Of a stretch of DNA of 64,000 bases, positions 1 through 13,013 are shown piece after piece. A program made the translations under genes and the position numbers. Under the pieces are notes generated by a model, which was given only the letters and a program-made list of their open reading frames with translations, was not told the DNA's origin and did not search any database. The DNA comes from Rubrivivax gelatinosus IL144 (GTDB lineage: Bacteria > Pseudomonadota > Gammaproteobacteria > Burkholderiales > Burkholderiaceae_C), in contig NC_017075.1 of the NCBI RefSeq assembly GCF_000284255.1, forward strand, positions 2,604,001-2,668,000, given 5' to 3'. Every line of letters begins with the position of its first letter. The stretch's first letter is position 1.

Positions 1-696
1 TACATCGCGATGCTCGGCCACGAGCTGCGCAATCCGCTGAGCGCCATCGCCTCGGCCGCCGAGGTGCTCGCCTGGCCGCACAGCGCGCCGGGGGACCGCG
101 CCCGCGCCACCGAGGTCGTGCATCGCCAGACCCGGCATCTGCGCCGGATGGTCGACGACCTGCTCGACGCCACCCGCCTGGCCTCGGGCAAGCTCAGCAT
201 CGACCGCCGGCCGGTGGAGCTGTCGGCGCTCGCGCGTCACGTGCTGGACCACTTCGAGGCCGCCGGCCGCGGCAGCGAGCTGGCGATCGAGCTGCGCGCC
301 GAGCCGGTGTGGGTCGAGGGCGACGAGGTGCGGCTGGAACAGGTCGTCGCCAACCTGCTGGACAACGCCTGCAAGTACACGCCGGCCGGCGGGCGCGTGC
401 GGCTGGCGGTGCGGGCCGAAGCGGCGCAGGCGCTGATCGTCGTCGCCGACGACGGCCCGGGGCTCGAGCCCGAGCTGCTGCCGCGCGTCTTCGACTCCTT
501 CTCCCAGGGCTCGCGGCCGATCGACCGGGCCTCCGGCGGCGTCGGCCTGGGCCTGGCGATCGTGCGCCAGATCGTCGCGCTGCACGGCGGCGAGGTCGAC
601 GCGGCCAACGGCGGCGAGCTCGGCGGCTCGGTGTTCACCGTGCGCCTGGCGCGCCGGCGCTCGCGGCCCCGGCCGGCCGGCCGCTGCGCGTGCTGA
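1..696 (+). CDS. Sensor histidine kinase core, 5' end outside the window, frame-broken before its receiver domain
   Basis: The frame is open from base 1, so the sensory N-terminus lies upstream of the window. Visible are the dimerisation/phosphoacceptor H-box (MLGHELRNPL, His at window codon 7), the N-box (NLLDNACKYTP), and the ATP-lid glycine motifs DDGPGL and GGVGLGLAIV. This is a complete HisKA plus HATPase_c core for autophosphorylation. The frame stops at TGA 694-696 after an arginine-rich tail that does not look like kinase sequence. A receiver domain follows directly in another frame (690-1064). The simplest reading is one hybrid kinase interrupted by a single-base deletion or a -1 shift. 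It lies about 2 kb upstream of the NtrC-type regulator. Confidence 0.85.
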   Translation, partial: YIAMLGHELRNPLSAIASAAEVLAWPHSAPGDRARATEVVHRQTRHLRRMVDDLLDATRLASGKLSIDRRPVELSALARHVLDHFEAAGRGSELAIELRAEPVWVEGDEVRLEQVVANLLDNACKYTPAGGRVRLAVRAEAAQALIVVADDGPGLEPELLPRVFDSFSQGSRPIDRASGGVGLGLAIVRQIVALHGGEVDAANGGELGGSVFTVRLARRRSRPRPAGRCAC

Positions 697-1064
697 TCGT
701 CGAGGACAACAGCGACAGCCGCGAGATGCTGGCGGCGCTGCTGCAGCTCGAGGGCCACGCCGTCTCCACCGCAGCGGACGGCCCGTCGGGCCTGGAGGCG
801 ATCCGGCGCGAGGTGCCCGACCTGGCGCTGGTCGACCTCGGCCTGCCGGGCCTGGACGGCCATGCGCTGGCCGCCGCGGCCCGCGCCGGCGGCGCGACGA
901 CGCGGCTGTTCGCGCTGACCGGCTACAACACCGAAGCCGACCGCGACGCCGCCGCCCGAGCGGGTTTCGACGGCTACCTCGTCAAGCCGCTGGACCCGGC
1001 GACCCTGCAGGCGCTGCTCGTCGATCACGGTCTGGCGCCGCAGCCTGCGGCCCAGGAAAGCTGA
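690..1064 (+). CDS. Response-regulator receiver domain, out of frame with the preceding kinase
   Basis: The frame encodes a full CheY-like receiver: VLIVEDNSDSREM at its start, the phosphoacceptor Asp in LALVDLGLPGLDG, a Thr in FALTGY, and the conserved Lys in YLVKPLD. The only start codon available in this frame is GTG 690, which overlaps the kinase stop and cuts into the first beta strand. Upstream of it the same frame reads as an Ala/Pro linker (PALAAPAGRPLR), typical of hybrid kinases. One extra base between about 645 and 690 would fuse the two frames. It is therefore probably the C-terminal part of the hybrid kinase rather than a separate gene. A sequencing error is possible. Confidence 0.7.
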   Translation: MLIVEDNSDSREMLAALLQLEGHAVSTAADGPSGLEAIRREVPDLALVDLGLPGLDGHALAAAARAGGATTRLFALTGYNTEADRDAAARAGFDGYLVKPLDPATLQALLVDHGLAPQPAAQES

Positions 1065-1069
1065 GGCCG

Positions 1070-1083
1070 CGCACGGCGATTGC
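1070..1083 (+). promoter_or_regulatory. Probable sigma-54 promoter of the DUF4142 gene (near match)
   Basis: CGCAC-GGCGA-TTGC. The -12 element and spacing are perfect; the -24 GG is CG. It ends 31 bases before the ATG at 1115, with a GAGGA ribosome site between. It is one member of the promoter family found throughout 1-40.4 kb. Confidence 0.5.
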
Positions 1084-1114
1084 CTGCCCAGGGTCCGAAC
1101 GACACGAGGACCCG

Positions 1115-1690
1115 ATGATGAATGACACCCGCACGCTCCGCTTCGCCCTGATCGCCGCCGTCGCCGCCCTGGCCGGCACCGCCGGGGCCCAGACGGCGGC
1201 CCCGCCGGCGGCCACCGCCTCCGCGGCCGCGCCGGCCCACCGCGACGTCAGCCGCGGCGACCGCCATTTCCTGGAGAAGGCCGCCGCCGGCGGCATGGCC
1301 GAGGTGGCGCTGGGCAACATGGCGCGCGAACGCGGCGGCAGCGACGCCGTGCGCCAGTACGGCGAGCTCATGGTGCGCGACCACACCGGGGCCAACGAAC
1401 AGGTCAACCGCCTGGCGGTGGCCCGCGGCGTCGGCACGCCGACCGAGTCCGACCGCCACCAGCGGCGCACGATGGAGCGCCTGGGCAAGCTCAAGGGCGC
1501 GGACTTCGACCAGGAGTTCGCCAAGGCGATGGTCGAGGACCACGAGAGCACCGTCGAGCTGTTCGAGAAGCAGAGCAAGCGCGGCGACGACGCCGAGCTG
1601 AAGGCCTTCGCGACGAAGACGCTGCCGACACTGCGCGAGCACCTGGAAGGCGCGCGGGCGCTGCGGCAGAAGGTGCAGGCGTCGCGCTGA
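1115..1690 (+). CDS. DUF4142-domain exported protein
   Basis: 191 residues: a signal peptide (hydrophobic about 8-25, ending AGA-Q), a short Ala/Pro linker, then an all-helical DUF4142 domain (about 48-188). The domain carries the usual pattern DRHFLEKAAAGGMAEVALG and MVRDHTGANEQ, and a C-terminal HLEGARAL helix. DUF4142 proteins are ferritin-like periplasmic or outer-membrane-associated proteins common in soil and plant-associated Proteobacteria and often stress-induced; no reaction is established. A GAGGA sits before the ATG; a second ATG three bases on is equally possible. A probable sigma-54 promoter precedes it. Confidence 0.85.
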   Translation: MMNDTRTLRFALIAAVAALAGTAGAQTAAPPAATASAAAPAHRDVSRGDRHFLEKAAAGGMAEVALGNMARERGGSDAVRQYGELMVRDHTGANEQVNRLAVARGVGTPTESDRHQRRTMERLGKLKGADFDQEFAKAMVEDHESTVELFEKQSKRGDDAELKAFATKTLPTLREHLEGARALRQKVQASR

Positions 1691-1770
1691 ACGCGCCGCG
1701 TTTGCAACCAGACCTCTGTGACGTGAGCGGAATCGACGCCGTGACACCTTGGCGGCCTCGCGTGCCGCTG

Positions 1771-1784
1771 GGCACGCGCGTTGC
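1771..1784 (+). promoter_or_regulatory. Sigma-54 promoter of the small membrane protein gene
   Basis: GGCAC-GCGCG-TTGC, a strict match to the -24/-12 consensus. It lies 45 bases before the ATG at 1830, and an AAGGAG site lies between them. Confidence 0.75.
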
Positions 1785-1829
1785 CGTCCTGGTGCATCGC
1801 GGCCACGGTCGGCCGTCAAGGAGTTCGAC

Positions 1830-1988
1830 ATGGACATGAACGGCAACTGGGGCGGCTTCCTGCCGCTTTGGATCATCGGCGCGCCCTGGCTGCTGGGGCT
1901 GCTGGAACTGGCACGCACGCCCAAGCCGCGTGTGCACGCTTCGGCGCCCCCCATCTCCACGGCCCCGGGCTACGCCCGCCCGGTCTGA
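1830..1988 (+). CDS. Small membrane protein of unknown function (52 aa)
   Basis: The start is chosen by AAGGAG seven bases upstream and by the sigma-54 promoter at 1771-1784. The product begins MDMNGNWGGFLPLWIIGAPW and has one hydrophobic segment (about 10-27), then a basic, Pro/Ala-rich tail. No family was recognised. A hairpin follows its stop (2004-2028). The sigma-54 promoter and position suggest it belongs with the envelope/stress genes around it. Confidence 0.6.
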   Translation: MDMNGNWGGFLPLWIIGAPWLLGLLELARTPKPRVHASAPPISTAPGYARPV

Positions 1989-2003
1989 GTTCGCCCGCTT
2001 CGC

Positions 2004-2028
2004 CGACGCCCGCCACCGGCGGGCGTCG
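2004..2028 (+). terminator. Terminator-like hairpin after the small membrane protein gene
   Basis: A perfect 11-bp stem (CGACGCCCGCC) with loop ACC, followed by GTT on the + strand. There is no long U-run, so it may be an attenuator that lets some transcription into the next gene, which has no promoter of its own that I can see. Confidence 0.5.
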
Positions 2029-2070
2029 TTCGCCGCTGCTCAGCGGCCATCACAACGACAGGAAATCCCG

Positions 2071-2322
2071 ATGACGCTTCCCACGACCGCGCGCCGCATG
2101 GCGACGCTCTCCGCCCTGGCGGCCGCCGCCGTCCTCACGCTGACGGCCTGCGAACGCCGCACGCCGGAACCCACCACGCCGGCGACCGGCACGACGACGA
2201 CGCCGGCCGGAACAGGCACCGGCACGACGACGATGCCGAGCAGCACCGCCGGCTCCGGCACGATGGGCTCGGACAGCACGGCCGGCTCCGCGATGGACCC
2301 GGCCTCCGCCGCCAGCCGCTGA
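2071..2322 (+). CDS. Small Thr/Ser/Gly-rich lipoprotein
   Basis: 83 residues. The N-terminus has a charged start, a hydrophobic core (about 12-26) and a lipobox-like LTAC, so Cys27 is the likely lipidation site. The rest is low-complexity Thr, Ser, Pro, Gly and Ala with repeated short blocks such as GTGTTT and SGTMGS. Such proteins are often surface-exposed spacers. ACAGGAAATCCC precedes the ATG. It shares composition with the exported protein at 25505-25891. Confidence 0.6.
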   Translation: MTLPTTARRMATLSALAAAAVLTLTACERRTPEPTTPATGTTTTPAGTGTGTTTMPSSTAGSGTMGSDSTAGSAMDPASAASR

Positions 2323-2336
2323 ACGACGCCGCGGCG

Positions 2337-2528
2337 TCAGGCCGCGCCCGGTGGGCGCGGCTTCGGTTCGACCGGCACGTCCGGCACCGGCGGACCAGCG
2401 GCGCCGTCGTCGACCGCCGCGCCGGGATCTTCTTCACCGGCCACCGAGGCATCGGCCTCGGCGAGGTCGGGGACATGGGCGGCCGGCAGCGATTCGCCGG
2501 GACGGAAGGGGCGCGAAGAGGTGTTCAT
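2337..2528 (-). CDS. Small acidic Pro/Ala-rich protein, hypothetical
   Basis: 63 residues starting MNTSSRPFRPGES, rich in Asp, Glu, Ala and Pro, with no signal peptide or recognisable domain. Support comes from uninterrupted coding in a region where the other strand has no convincing gene, and from a sigma-54-like site immediately upstream. Against it, no ribosome site is visible and the composition is simple. If the promoter is real the message would be leaderless. Confidence 0.4.
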   Translation of the reverse strand: MNTSSRPFRPGESLPAAHVPDLAEADASVAGEEDPGAAVDDGAAGPPVPDVPVEPKPRPPGAA

Positions 2529-2539
2529 GGCGACGACGG

Positions 2540-2553
2540 GCAATCGTCGCACC
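2540..2553 (-). promoter_or_regulatory. Weak sigma-54-like site before the small acidic gene
   Basis: On the minus strand GGTGC-GACGA-TTGC. It keeps the invariant GG-N10-GC but differs in the -24 box. Its last base is only 11 bases from the ATG at 2528, which predicts a leaderless message. It lies back to back with the strict site at 2555-2568. Confidence 0.35.
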
Positions 2554-2554
2554 C

Positions 2555-2568
2555 GGCACAGCACTTGC
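2555..2568 (+). promoter_or_regulatory. Sigma-54 promoter of the proline-rich small protein gene
   Basis: GGCAC-AGCAC-TTGC, a strict match ending 28 bases before the ATG at 2597, with GGAG at 2587-2590 between. Confidence 0.75.
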
Positions 2569-2596
2569 CCTGCGACGGCTCCCATTGGAGACCCCG

Positions 2597-2803
2597 ATGA
2601 TCCCGTCCGCGTTCCAACCCGCCGCCGCGCTGCGGCTGCACGTTCCGCAGCCGCTTCCTGAGACCGTTCCGCCGCCGCCGGAAGCACCGCCGCCGCGTCC
2701 GGACGGCATCCCGCCGGAGATCATCGAGCCGCCGTCGCCGACCGAGCTGCCGCCGATCGAAGAACCCGGCGCACCGCCGCCGCCGATGCCGGCACGCCAC
2801 TGA
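2597..2803 (+). CDS. Small proline-rich protein, hypothetical
   Basis: 68 residues beginning MIPSAFQPAAAL, about one third proline, with repeated PPP and PPIEEP-like blocks. It has no transmembrane segment or signal peptide. Start chosen by GGAG seven bases upstream and by the sigma-54 promoter at 2555-2568. Function unknown; extended proline-rich peptides often span the periplasm or bind partners, but this is speculation. Confidence 0.55.
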   Translation: MIPSAFQPAAALRLHVPQPLPETVPPPPEAPPPRPDGIPPEIIEPPSPTELPPIEEPGAPPPPMPARH

Positions 2804-3023
2804 GTCCCCTCTGCGCCCTCAGCCCGCCGGCGGCGCGCTTGTCGCCGGCGCCCTGGCGAGATGCCGGTGAAACGCGATTCGCCAGCCTGCAGCGTGCCCG
2901 CGAGCGCCGCTGGACACAGTTCGATACAAGGCCGTCGGAGGGGCCACCGGCCTGGACGTCGCCGTCACCGATGATCGGGCGCTCCGCGACACCCCCACGG
3001 CGCTCACGAGGCGCCCGAACTCC

Positions 3024-4448
<1,425 letters not shown>

Positions 4449-5427
4449 GCGGCGATGCGCGCGCCGGCCTCGGCCGACAGCGCGCGGAAGTACTCGATGG
4501 TGCGCGCCAGGCCGTCGTCGATCGCCACCTGCGGTGCCCAGCCCAGGCGCTGGCGCGCCAGCGTGATGTCGGGGCAGCGCCGCGTCGGGTCGTCGGCCGG
4601 CAGCGGCTCGAAGACCAGGCGCGAGCGGCTGCCGGTCAGGCGCAGCACGCGTTCGGCCAGGTCGAGCATCGTGCGCTCCTGCGGGTTGCCCAGGTTCACC
4701 GGGCCGCTGAAGCCGGCGTCCATCAGCCGCAGCAGGCCGTCGACGGTGTCGTCGACGTAGCAGAAGCTGCGGGTCTGGCGGCCGTCGCCGTAGACCGTCA
4801 GCGGCCGCCCGGCCAGCGCCTGGACGATGAAGTTGCTGACGACGCGGCCGTCACCCGGCCGCAGCCGCGGGCCGTAGCAGTTGAACAGCCGCGCCAGCCG
4901 CACCGCGACGCCGCGCTCGCTGGCGTAGGCCAGGCACATCGCCTCGGCGCAGCGCTTGCCTTCGTCGTAGCAGGCGCGCGGGCCGATCGGGTTCACGTGG
5001 CCCCAGTAGCCCTCGGACTGCGGATGCACCTGGGGGTCGCCGTAGACCTCGCTGGTGGAGACGTGCAGCAGCCGGGCGCCGGTCTGCTGCGCCACTTCCA
5101 GCAGCCGCCAGGCGCCGACCGCGCTGGACAGCACGGTGGCCACCGGGTGGCGCTGGTAGTACGCGGGGCTGGCAGGGCAGGCGAGGTTGAAGATGCGCTC
5201 GCAGTCGCGGGCCTCGGTGGGCAGCGGCTCGGTGATGTCGTGGCGCACGAAGCGGAACGCCGGGTGGCGGCGCAGGTGTTCGACGTGGCGCACGTCGCCC
5301 GAGGACAGGTCGTCCAGCGCGAGCACGCGGCAGCCGCGCTCGAGCAGGCGGTCGCAGAGATGGCTGCCGACGAAACCGGCGGCGCCGGCGACGAGCACGG
5401 CATGGGGCGAGGCGGGCGACGGGTTCT

Positions 5428-6228
5428 TCATCCTGCGGCCGTGGCAGGCCGCGTGCCGAGGCGGCGTGCGATGGCCGCGGCCTGGCCCAGCGTCACCGGA
5501 TGGCGGCTGCGCAGCGCACTGCGCAGCAGATCGCTCCAGCAGCGGCTGACCGCGCCGGCGTCGCAGTCGGCGGGGTGCAGCTCGAAGCGCTGCAGCGGCC
5601 GCTGGCGCTGGGTGAGCCCGAGCAGCCGGTTCCAAGCCACCGAGGCGTGCACGCGCCAGGCCGCACGCGTGCTGAAGACGAAGCTCGGCGCCGCCAGCGC
5701 CTCGCCGCCGGGCAGCGCGACGACGCGGCCCAGCGTGCAGGTGTAGGCGAACGGGCCGGCACGCACCGCGTCCCAGCCACCGTCGCCCAGCAGCCAGGCC
5801 GGCGCGACGAAGCCGGCCATCGGCAGGCCTTCGCGCTCGGCCCATTGCAGGCCCAGCTGCAGCCGCTCGGCGGCCTGCTCGCGCCCGAGGGCGGCGAACT
5901 CGCCTTCGCCGGCGGTGTACCAGTGCCGCCGCCAGTGCTCCAGCGGGCCGGCCGCGGCCGGGCCGTCGTCGAGGTGGGTGTAGCCGTGCAGCGCCAGCTC
6001 GTGGCCGGCCTGCGCCTGCCGCCTCAGCCAGTGCAGGAACTCGGCCGAGGCCGGCTGGCCGTGCATGCGCGGCACCACCAGCAGCGTCAGCGGCAGCACG
6101 ACGTCGCATTCGCGCGCGACGCGCTGGGCCTGGGCGAGCACCCGGGCGCAGCCGGCCCAGCGCGAGTCCGCCACGTCGTGCATCACGACGGCGACGTGGC
6201 GCCGCGGGCCGCGCGCGGTGAGCCTCAC
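5428..6228 (-). CDS. DUF2334-type polysaccharide deacetylase family protein
   Basis: 266 residues, starting at GTG 6228, which overlaps the upstream stop (GTGA). The barrel begins VAVVMHDVAD, carrying the metal-binding His-Asp pair. The second metal site is in ELALHGYTHLD (HxxxH). GFVAPAWLLG corresponds to the loop carrying the general-acid side in this family. The predicted role is N-deacetylation or a related hydrolysis on a glycan precursor or polymer. There is no signal peptide, so it acts in the cytoplasm. Middle gene of a three-gene operon with a glycosyltransferase and a UDP-sugar decarboxylase. Confidence 0.8.
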   Translation of the reverse strand: MRLTARGPRRHVAVVMHDVADSRWAGCARVLAQAQRVARECDVVLPLTLLVVPRMHGQPASAEFLHWLRRQAQAGHELALHGYTHLDDGPAAAGPLEHWRRHWYTAGEGEFAALGREQAAERLQLGLQWAEREGLPMAGFVAPAWLLGDGGWDAVRAGPFAYTCTLGRVVALPGGEALAAPSFVFSTRAAWRVHASVAWNRLLGLTQRQRPLQRFELHPADCDAGAVSRCWSDLLRSALRSRHPVTLGQAAAIARRLGTRPATAAG

Positions 6229-7427
6229 GATGGCTGCGGCGGCGCGTACAGCGCGCCGGGGGCGTGCGCGCGGCGGTGGTCGCGGATCGCCTGGCGGTAG
6301 CGCGCGGCGAACTGCTCGATGACGACCTCCCAGTCGTGCGCCCGGGCGCGGGCCAGCCCGGCCGAGGCCAGCGGCGACGCGCCGGCGCCGACCGCGGCGC
6401 GCAGCGCCTCGGCCCAGACGTCCACGCGCCGCGACGGCACCGTCAGCCCGACGCCGTGCACGAGTTCGCCCAGGCCGCCGGCGGCATGCACGACCACCGG
6501 CGTGCCGCAGGCCATCGCCTCCAGCGCGGCCAGGCCGAAGGTTTCCTGGTCGCCGGCGTGCACGAAGGCGTCGGCGCAGGCCAGCAAGCGTGCGATGCGC
6601 CGCGTGTCGCGCGTGCCCGGCAGGCGGCGCACGCGTTCGCCGCGCGGCGGCCGCGGCCCGTCACCCAGCGCGACCAGCACGTGGCCCGGGCCGAGGCGGT
6701 CGACGGCCTCGGCCAGCACGTCGAGGTTCTTCTCCGGCGAGAAGCGGCCGCTGTAGACGAAGAGCCGGGTCCGCGGCGCCAGCCCGAGCTGGGCGAGCAG
6801 CTGGGCGCGCCAGCGCGGCGAATGGGCCGCCGGCGTGAACCGCGTGCAGTCCACGCCCAGCGGCTGGTGCTGGGCACGATGCACGCCCAGCTCGTGCAGG
6901 CGGCGCGTCATCGCGCGGCTGGGCGCCAGCACGAGGTCGTAACGTTCGTAGAGCCGGGTCAGATAGGCCGCGGCATGGCGCTCGGCGTGGCGCGCCGGGG
7001 CCGCGTCCTGGCCGCCGGCGCCGCCGGCCAGCCGCGCCATCCAGCGCGGCAGGTCGCTGTGGCAGAAGGCCACGGCCGGCACCTTCAGCCGGGCCGCCGC
7101 GTCGAGCACGGCCCAGCCGAGCACGTAGGGGTCGGCGGCCTCGACGATGTCGGGTTCGGCGCCTTCGATCAGGCGCGCGGCATGGGCCCGGCGCAGCACG
7201 AAGCGGTAGCCGCCGGAGCCTGGGATCGGCAGGCCGCCGCAGTCGATCTCGCCGTCTTCGTGCGCTCCCGGCGCCAGCACCGTGTGGCGCCAGCCGCGCG
7301 CCGTAAGGCCCTCGTGTTTGGCACCGATGACACGCTGGACGCCGCTCGCGGCGCTCGGCGAGCGGAACATCGTGGCGTCCAGCAGATGCAGGCCGGCGGG
7401 GGCGGGGGTGGCAAGCGGTCGTCGCAT
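6225..7427 (-). CDS. Glycosyltransferase, GT4-like (family 1)
   Basis: 400 residues in two Rossmann domains. The C-terminal donor site has RLFVYSGRFSPEKNLDVL and the E-x7-E motif in ETFGLAALEAMACGTPVV. The N-terminus (SGVQRVIGAKHEGL) is the acceptor side. ATG 7427 is chosen because the sequence upstream is a promoter region. First gene of an operon whose members overlap by four bases. A near-consensus sigma-54 site lies 14 bases upstream, back to back with that of topoisomerase IB. It probably adds a sugar to an envelope or extracellular glycan. Confidence 0.85.
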   Translation of the reverse strand: MRRPLATPAPAGLHLLDATMFRSPSAASGVQRVIGAKHEGLTARGWRHTVLAPGAHEDGEIDCGGLPIPGSGGYRFVLRRAHAARLIEGAEPDIVEAADPYVLGWAVLDAAARLKVPAVAFCHSDLPRWMARLAGGAGGQDAAPARHAERHAAAYLTRLYERYDLVLAPSRAMTRRLHELGVHRAQHQPLGVDCTRFTPAAHSPRWRAQLLAQLGLAPRTRLFVYSGRFSPEKNLDVLAEAVDRLGPGHVLVALGDGPRPPRGERVRRLPGTRDTRRIARLLACADAFVHAGDQETFGLAALEAMACGTPVVVHAAGGLGELVHGVGLTVPSRRVDVWAEALRAAVGAGASPLASAGLARARAHDWEVVIEQFAARYRQAIRDHRRAHAPGALYAPPQPS

Positions 7428-7441
7428 GGGGGCCGGAGAGG

Positions 7442-7455
7442 GCAAGCCGCATACC
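7442..7455 (-). promoter_or_regulatory. Probable sigma-54 promoter of the glycosyltransferase/deacetylase/UXS operon
   Basis: On the minus strand GGTAT-GCGGC-TTGC. GG-N10-GC is intact. It ends 14 bases before the ATG at 7427, so the predicted leader is only a few bases. Confidence 0.55.
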
Positions 7456-7456
7456 C

Positions 7457-7470
7457 GGCATGCGCGTTGC
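7457..7470 (+). promoter_or_regulatory. Sigma-54 promoter of topoisomerase IB
   Basis: GGCAT-GCGCG-TTGC, with its last base 11 bases before ATG 7482. Transcription would start at the A of the start codon. It forms a divergent pair with 7442-7455. Confidence 0.6.
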
Positions 7471-7481
7471 CGACGGCCGCC

Positions 7482-8552
7482 ATGCCCCTGGACGCGACAC
7501 CGCCGCCGGGCCTGGTCAGCTCCGGTGCCGGCGATCCCGGCATCCGGCGCCTGCGCCGGCGCGGCGGCTTCGCCTACGTCGACGCCGACGGCCGCCCGGT
7601 GCGCGACGCGGCAACGCTGGAACGCATCCGCCGCCTCGTGCTGCCGCCGGCCTGGGAGGAGGTCTGGATCTGCGCCGACGCCCGCGGCCATCTGCAGGCC
7701 ACCGGGCGCGACGCGCGCGGCCGCACGCAGTACCGCTACCACGCCGACTGGGCCGCGCATCGTGGGTTGACGAAGTTCGAGCGCCTGCGGGAGTTCGGTG
7801 CCCGGCTGCCGGTGCTGCGCGCGCGGATCGGCCGCGTGCTGGCCTCCGGCGACGAACCGACGCGCGAACGCGTTCTGGCGACGCTGGTGCGGCTGCTGGA
7901 CACGACCTGGATGCGCATCGGCAACGACGAGTACGCGCGCCTGAACGGCTCGTTCGGCCTGAGCACGCTGCGCGACGAACACGCCCGCGTGCGCGGCGAC
8001 TCGCTGCGCCTGTCCTTCGTCGGCAAGGGCGGGGTGCGCCACGAGGTCGCGCAGGCCGACCGGCGCGTCGCCCGTGTCGTGCGCCGCTGCCGCGAGCTGC
8101 CGGGGCAGGAGCTGTTCCAGTGGGTCGATGCCGACGGCAGCGTGCGGCGCGTCGGTTCGGGCGAGGTCAACGCCTGGCTGGCCGAAGCCGCCGGCGTGCC
8201 GCTGACGGCCAAGGACTTCCGCACCTGGCACGGCAGCGTCGCCGCGCTGGCGCTGACGCTGGAGGCTTGCGCCTCGACCTCGCCGGGCACGCCGGCGGCG
8301 GTCGTCAAGGCCGTCGCGCGCCGCCTGGGCAATACGCCGGCGGTCTGCCGCAAGGCCTACGTGCACCCGCGCGTGCTGGCGCTGGCCGACGCGCTCGCCG
8401 GCGATCTGGCCGACGGCGAGCGGCGCTGCGCGCTGCTGGAACGCGCCTGGGTCAAGCGCCCGGCACCGGTGGCCGGGCTGTCGACCACCGAGCGCCGGCT
8501 GCTCGCGCTGCTGGCGACGCCGCCGCGCCGGGCCGGGCGCCCCGCTCGCTGA
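7482..8552 (+). CDS. DNA topoisomerase IB (poxvirus/bacterial type)
   Basis: 356 residues, close to the usual bacterial length. It has the N-terminal domain GIRRLRRRGGFAYVDADG, then WMRIGNDEYARLNGSFGLSTL and the catalytic-core KGGVRH. The active-site Tyr is in CRKAYVHP. The conserved Arg, Lys and second Arg/His of the pentad are recognisable (FRTWHG). The enzyme relaxes supercoils by a 3'-phosphotyrosyl nick. Such topoisomerases occur sporadically in Proteobacteria and their role is unclear; stress-time relaxation is possible. A sigma-54 site directly abuts the start codon, implying a leaderless message. Convergent with the hybrid kinase at 8566. Confidence 0.9.
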   Translation: MPLDATPPPGLVSSGAGDPGIRRLRRRGGFAYVDADGRPVRDAATLERIRRLVLPPAWEEVWICADARGHLQATGRDARGRTQYRYHADWAAHRGLTKFERLREFGARLPVLRARIGRVLASGDEPTRERVLATLVRLLDTTWMRIGNDEYARLNGSFGLSTLRDEHARVRGDSLRLSFVGKGGVRHEVAQADRRVARVVRRCRELPGQELFQWVDADGSVRRVGSGEVNAWLAEAAGVPLTAKDFRTWHGSVAALALTLEACASTSPGTPAAVVKAVARRLGNTPAVCRKAYVHPRVLALADALAGDLADGERRCALLERAWVKRPAPVAGLSTTERRLLALLATPPRRAGRPAR

Positions 8553-8565
8553 GCCGCACGCAGCC

Positions 8566-11880
<3,315 letters not shown>

Positions 11881-12056
11881 CCACACGCCCAGCGACCCGG
11901 CCGACCGGTTCCGCAGCGCGCCTCCCTCTACAACTGATCGTGGCCCGACCGCAGAACCGCGGTGCCACCTGGCGTCGGGCCGCCCACCGGCCCGGCGGCA
12001 GTCTTGGGCCCGGCGGCCCGGGCGTCAAGTCGCCCGCAGCCCGCTGTCGCGTGAAA

Positions 12057-13013
12057 TCAGCAGACGAGTTCGTCCAGCAGACGCAGCCAGTCGGCGACGA
12101 AACGCCCGATGCCGAAGCGTTCCTGCGCCGTGCGCCGGCCCGCACGACCCCATTCGAGCGCCAGGCCGCGGTCTTCGCGCAGCGCGTGCATCGCCGCTTC
12201 CAGGCGGTCCAGACGGGTGTCGATGAAGCCGTTGCGGCCGCTGTCGATGACGGTCACGAGTTCGGTCGTCGCCAGCCCGACCACCGGCGTGCCGGCCATC
12301 ATCGCCTCGATGGCGGCCAGCCCCAGGCTGGTGTGGCGGATCGGGTGGAAGAAGAAGCGGTGCGCGGCCAGCGCCTCGGGCAAGTCGAGCTGGCTCAGCT
12401 CGCCGTCGCCGCCCACCGAGGCGCTGTCCATGCCGACCAGACGCAGCGGCACGCGCGCCGCGACGTCGCGGTAGATGTCCAGCCCCAGGCGGCGCCCGCG
12501 TTGGCGCAGGTTGTTGACGACGACGAGGCCGCGGCTGTCGTCGCCGCGCCACGGTGGCTCGGCCAGCGGCTTGACGCCGTGTTCGACGACGCGCACCGGC
12601 AGCCCGCCGTTGTCCCACATCAGCGCGTTGTACGGCGTCACGTGCACGAGCAGCGTGCCGGGGTCGGTGCACCAGTGGCGGGTGTCGGTCGGGCTGTCCT
12701 GCGGCGGGTCGTGTTCGAGCACGATGCGCGGCAGCGCGCGCTGCGCGGCGCTCAGCACGCGGTGCTGCTCGTGCTCCCAGGCCTCGCGCGACTGGAACAG
12801 CAGCACGTCGAAGGCCATCTCGCGCAGCCGCTCGACCGGCGCCTCGTGCACGTTGTCGCCCCAGGGCAGGGCGCCGCTGCGGCCGCTGTGGTGGGTGCTG
12901 CGTTCGGCGTCGACGACGAGGTAGAAGTCGTGCGGCACCTGCGTCAGGTTGTAGAGGTAGTTGCCGTGCACGTGCCAGGTGAGGATGCGCAGGCGGCGGC
13001 GGGGTTCAGGCAT
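12057..13013 (-). CDS. Glycosyltransferase, family 1 (last gene of the glycan operon)
   Basis: 318 residues. The N-terminal domain opens LRILTWHVHGNYLYNLTQ, typical of GT4-like enzymes that handle long acceptors. The donor-binding C-terminal domain has HTSLGLAAIEAMMAGTPVVG (E-x7-E type), then RTAQERFGI. ATG 13013 overlaps the upstream stop by eight bases. Seventh and last gene of the operon running from 19888. Donor and acceptor cannot be read from sequence. Confidence 0.85.
   Translation of the reverse strand: MPEPRRRLRILTWHVHGNYLYNLTQVPHDFYLVVDAERSTHHSGRSGALPWGDNVHEAPVERLREMAFDVLLFQSREAWEHEQHRVLSAAQRALPRIVLEHDPPQDSPTDTRHWCTDPGTLLVHVTPYNALMWDNGGLPVRVVEHGVKPLAEPPWRGDDSRGLVVVNNLRQRGRRLGLDIYRDVAARVPLRLVGMDSASVGGDGELSQLDLPEALAAHRFFFHPIRHTSLGLAAIEAMMAGTPVVGLATTELVTVIDSGRNGFIDTRLDRLEAAMHALREDRGLALEWGRAGRRTAQERFGIGRFVADWLRLLDELVC

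Noticed and set aside
690..692. GTG 690 as a true start of an independent receiver protein
   Set aside because: It truncates the first beta strand and lacks a ribosome site; the upstream in-frame linker fits a broken hybrid kinase better.
2804..3023. Possible promoter or small gene before the NtrC-type regulator
   Set aside because: No sigma-54 site, no convincing -35/-10 pair with correct spacing, and short frames show no ribosome site or coding character.
11887..12056. GC-rich inverted repeats (GGCCCGG-type) taken as a repeat family or attachment site
   Set aside because: Simple GC-rich palindromes common in this DNA; no copies elsewhere that I can see and no integrase nearby.
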